From: Rhodobacter sp.
GTDB lineage: Bacteria; Pseudomonadota; Alphaproteobacteria; Rhodobacterales; Rhodobacteraceae
DNA: 43,869 bases
NCBI GenBank assembly: GCA_022824145.1
Contig: JAJEAY010000181.1
Coordinates: 1-43,869 of the forward strand
Reading direction: 5' to 3'
Below the pieces are notes generated by a model that was not told the origin of the DNA, made no database searches, and saw only the letters and a program-made list of their open reading frames with translations. Each line of letters begins with the position of its first letter. Positions within the stretch are counted from its first letter, which is position 1. Positions 42,160 to 43,869 of the stretch are shown piece by piece. The translations under genes and the position numbers were made by a program.

Positions 42160-42864
42160 ATGAACAGGCCTGTGGCGGTTATTGTCGGGGTTGGAAACGG
42201 TCTTTCGGCATCGCTGGCCCGCCTGCTTGCAGCGGATCATGATCTGGTTCTGGCAGCGAGGGACACAAGGAAACTGTCCGGTCTCTGCGGCGAGACCGGC
42301 GCTCGCGCCGTAGCAATGGACGCCAGCGACCCAGAGGAAATGGCTTCTCTGTTTGACGGGCTGGAGGCACCACCGCGCATCGCCGTCTACAATCCCTCAT
42401 ACCGACTGCGGGGCCCTGTGACAGAACTTGAAGCGCGCAAAGTCCTTAAGTCCATTGAAGTCACCGCGTTCGGTGCGTTCCTTATGGGACAGGCGGCAGC
42501 CCGCACGATGCTGGAGGCAGCGCCGGTAGACGGCGTTCGCGGCACAATTCTGTTCACCGGCGCTTCCGCGGGCGTGAAAGGATTTCCGCAGTCGGCACCT
42601 TTCGCAATGGGCAAGTTCGCTCAGCGCGGCCTTGCACAGTCGATGGCGCGGGAGCTTCATCCGCGTGGAATCCACGTTGCCTGGATCAATATCGATGGCG
42701 GGATCCGCAATCCTTCGCGGCCTGAACGGATGGACAGCGCCGACAGCCCGGATTCGATGCTGGATCCCGACGCCATCGCACATGCCTACCGTCAGTTGGT
42801 TCGCCAGCACCGCAGTGCCTGGTCCAGCGAGCTGACCCTCCGGCCTTGGACCGAACGGTTCTGA
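42160..42864 (+). CDS. SDR-family protein with Tyr-to-Phe change at the catalytic position
   Basis: A 234-residue short-chain dehydrogenase-like protein. The N-terminal cofactor motif is VIVGVGNGLSASLARLLA in place of the usual TGxxxGIG, and the middle has VYNPSYRLRGPVTEL in place of NNAG. The catalytic serine is kept (FTGASAGVKG) but the YxxxK motif is FAMGK, so tyrosine is phenylalanine. The following LAQSMARELHPRGIHVAWIN and IDGGI segments are typical of an atypical SDR subgroup in which FAxAKFAL replaces YxxxK. Substrate and even redox activity are unclear. ATG at 42160 gives the usual start; ATG at 42133 would add nine residues. It stands alone between the lysR gene and a decayed strip. 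Confidence 0.8.
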   Translation: MNRPVAVIVGVGNGLSASLARLLAADHDLVLAARDTRKLSGLCGETGARAVAMDASDPEEMASLFDGLEAPPRIAVYNPSYRLRGPVTELEARKVLKSIEVTAFGAFLMGQAAARTMLEAAPVDGVRGTILFTGASAGVKGFPQSAPFAMGKFAQRGLAQSMARELHPRGIHVAWINIDGGIRNPSRPERMDSADSPDSMLDPDAIAHAYRQLVRQHRSAWSSELTLRPWTERF

Positions 42865-43500
42865 CACGTCGGCTGCAATCGGGTCCAGATGTCGACTGTC
42901 AGTGCTGGCATGAGCGGCCGTAGCACACGGCACCGGCAATTCAGATCCTTGACGGCATTTTCTGTGGATCCCCGGGGCGCGGCCTCAATCGACGGCCTAA
43001 CTCGAACCGCTGAAGCAAAGGGCAATGGGGAGGCATCCGGCGCAAGGCGCGCATCGGAGGCTTTCCGATTATCCAGTGCCGCCACAAACCGAACCCTTAC
43101 CCGAATGGAGTTCCGGTTTTCCCGCAACAGTCGAAACCACCCAGGCCGATGTGGTCTGACGCTGCCAGTCGCCGCTCGCAGACAGTCTCGCCGATATCAA
43201 CCGAACCAGCTTTGTTTCGGCGATGCGGCAACCGGGAGACGCAACTGAGCGTTTTTTCCGTCAATGACCAGTGTATCCTTACGAATCGACGGATCCTTCT
43301 CCGAATCCAGACTCTGGTGCATGACAACACCGATTCGGTAGTTGACCATCCCATCATTGACGCATTCAAGGCACCTAGGTGAACAGGTGAAGGGATGGCG
43401 ACATCCCGCGCAACCGCAGGATTTCCGAAGCGGTGCCGGAACTGGATAAGGATTGCATTTGGGCATAATCTTGCCAAACACTGAGCAAAGGAGGAACCAC
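42865..43500. other. Gene-poor stretch before the truncated methyltransferase gene
   Basis: About 636 bases. Open frames exist but none is convincing. The minus-strand frame 43349-43197 (50 residues, beginning MVNYRIGVVMHQSLDSEKDP, then SIRKDTLVIDGKNAQLRLPV) has a protein-like composition and could be the end of a decayed gene; no family was recognised. AAGGAGG at 43488-43494 is the ribosome site of the next gene. Confidence 0.35.
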
Positions 43501-43737
43501 ATGCGCACAAGTGAAAACAGAAAGGCCCGACCGAGCAAAACCGCCGAACTCGTAGCGGCGGCACGGGCGGAACACATACGTACCGTGGAAACCCCTTTAT
43601 TCGAGGACCGTTACGCTTTTGATATGTGTGGACGCATCTGGCGCACGATCCTTTCCAATAGACTTCTCTCGCAGTTGATCATCTACGGCCTTCTCCGAAA
43701 GCTGCGCCCCATCATTCCTGCAATCCTGAGAGGCTGA
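43501..43737 (+). pseudogene. N-terminal fragment of a class I SAM-dependent methyltransferase (leucine carboxyl methyltransferase-like)
   Basis: The 78-residue product begins MRTSENRKARPSKTAELVAA, then ARAEHIRTVETPLFEDRYAF and WRTILSNRLLSQLIIYGLLR. This is the start of proteins of the leucine carboxyl methyltransferase/TIGR00027 group (S.TAE..A..RA.H......P.FEDP.A), which have about 270-300 residues. The reading stops at 43735-43737, right after LRPIIPAILRG, where full members continue with the SAM-binding region. AT-rich sequence and the end of a transposase gene follow within 40 bases, so an insertion or deletion removed the rest. A strong ribosome site (AAGGAGG, seven bases before ATG) remains, so the stub may still be translated. 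Confidence 0.65.
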
Positions 43738-43772
43738 ATCATAACTCATTGATTCAATTATATTATAATAAT

Positions 43773-43869
43773 TCATGGCGTTATCTCCCGCGCCACACGT
43801 CGCATCAGGAACCGGCAGGCGGCCAGCTGGACCCAGGCCAGGGAGCTTTCCAGGGTTCTCTCCACATCC
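43773..43869 (-). mobile_element. IS5-family transposase, C-terminal end (runs off the window)
   Basis: Reading leftward from the window edge, the frame gives DVERTLESSLAWVQLAACRF, then LMRRVAREITP and a stop at 43773-43775. This resembles the extreme C-terminus of IS5-type (IS427-like) transposases, whose usual form is LAKDFE.SIASA.AWL..AS..LL.RRIAR. Only about 31 codons are visible. Between the stop and the methyltransferase fragment is an AT-rich stretch (43741-43772) that may hold the element's terminal repeat, but the other end lies outside the window so this cannot be confirmed. Confidence 0.5.

Overview
The window reads as a stretch of an alphaproteobacterial chromosome of fairly high GC content. 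Evidence is the mix of families: MeaB, HrpB, an MsrQ-like haem protein, GlcDEF, a MoxR/DUF58/DUF4159 module with a divergent DUF1285 gene, and a methylamine-type cluster with an MttB homologue and two GcvT-fused flavoproteins. No rRNA, tRNA, CRISPR array or replication origin was recognised. The species cannot be named from sequence alone. Remnants of transposases and defence or toxin genes with stops and frameshifts sit between intact operons, so the genome has taken in mobile DNA and is losing it by decay.

Layout. 1-829: edge of an IS1634-type transposase and a broken AbiEii-type toxin gene. 1212-5993: meaB (minus), hrpB (plus), then a membrane haem protein with a secreted PepSY protein. 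6215-16218: a divergent sugar-acid gene set. The minus arm is a DenD-like dehydrogenase, a PhyH-type dioxygenase and a UxaA-type dehydratase. The plus arm is an SDR, an IlvD/Edd pentonate dehydratase, a fumarylacetoacetate-hydrolase-family enzyme and a D-2-hydroxyacid dehydrogenase, then an aldehyde dehydrogenase behind its own leader. 16219-18611: a decayed strip with a GIY-YIG-like pseudogene and the tail of a type ISP restriction enzyme. 18612-23519: hsp20 with a possible ROSE-type RNA thermometer, and glcD-glcE-glcF. 23897-30774: MoxR, DUF58, a 920-residue DUF4159 protein and a 688-residue membrane protein as one operon, with DUF1285 divergent. 31570-32321: a frameshifted RelE/HigB-type toxin beside an intact XRE antitoxin. 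32636-41554: an operon mttB - small ORF - two flavoprotein/GcvT fusions - class III aminotransferase, with a divergent LysR regulator. 41555-43869: an SDR, a truncated methyltransferase gene and the end of an IS5-type transposase.

How the genes may work together. The IlvD/Edd dehydratase, SDR and FAH-family hydrolase are the three activities of a non-phosphorylating route: sugar acid, 2-keto-3-deoxy acid, 2,4-diketo-3-deoxy acid, then pyruvate plus a small hydroxy acid. That product is glycolate from a pentonate or lactate from a 6-deoxyhexonate. The dehydrogenases next to these genes, and the glycolate oxidase GlcDEF a few kilobases away, fit a glycolate/glyoxylate product, and the class III aminotransferase could take glyoxylate as amino acceptor. 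This link is inference. The MttB cluster probably strips methyl groups from a quaternary or tertiary amine such as glycine betaine and passes one-carbon units to folate, but no corrinoid protein is encoded here.

The most unusual points are the PhyH dioxygenase inside a sugar-acid operon, a 9-bp inverted repeat centred almost exactly between the two divergent sugar-acid arms, the small ORF overlapping both neighbours in the mttB operon, the ROSE-like leader of hsp20, and several half-decayed defence or toxin genes.
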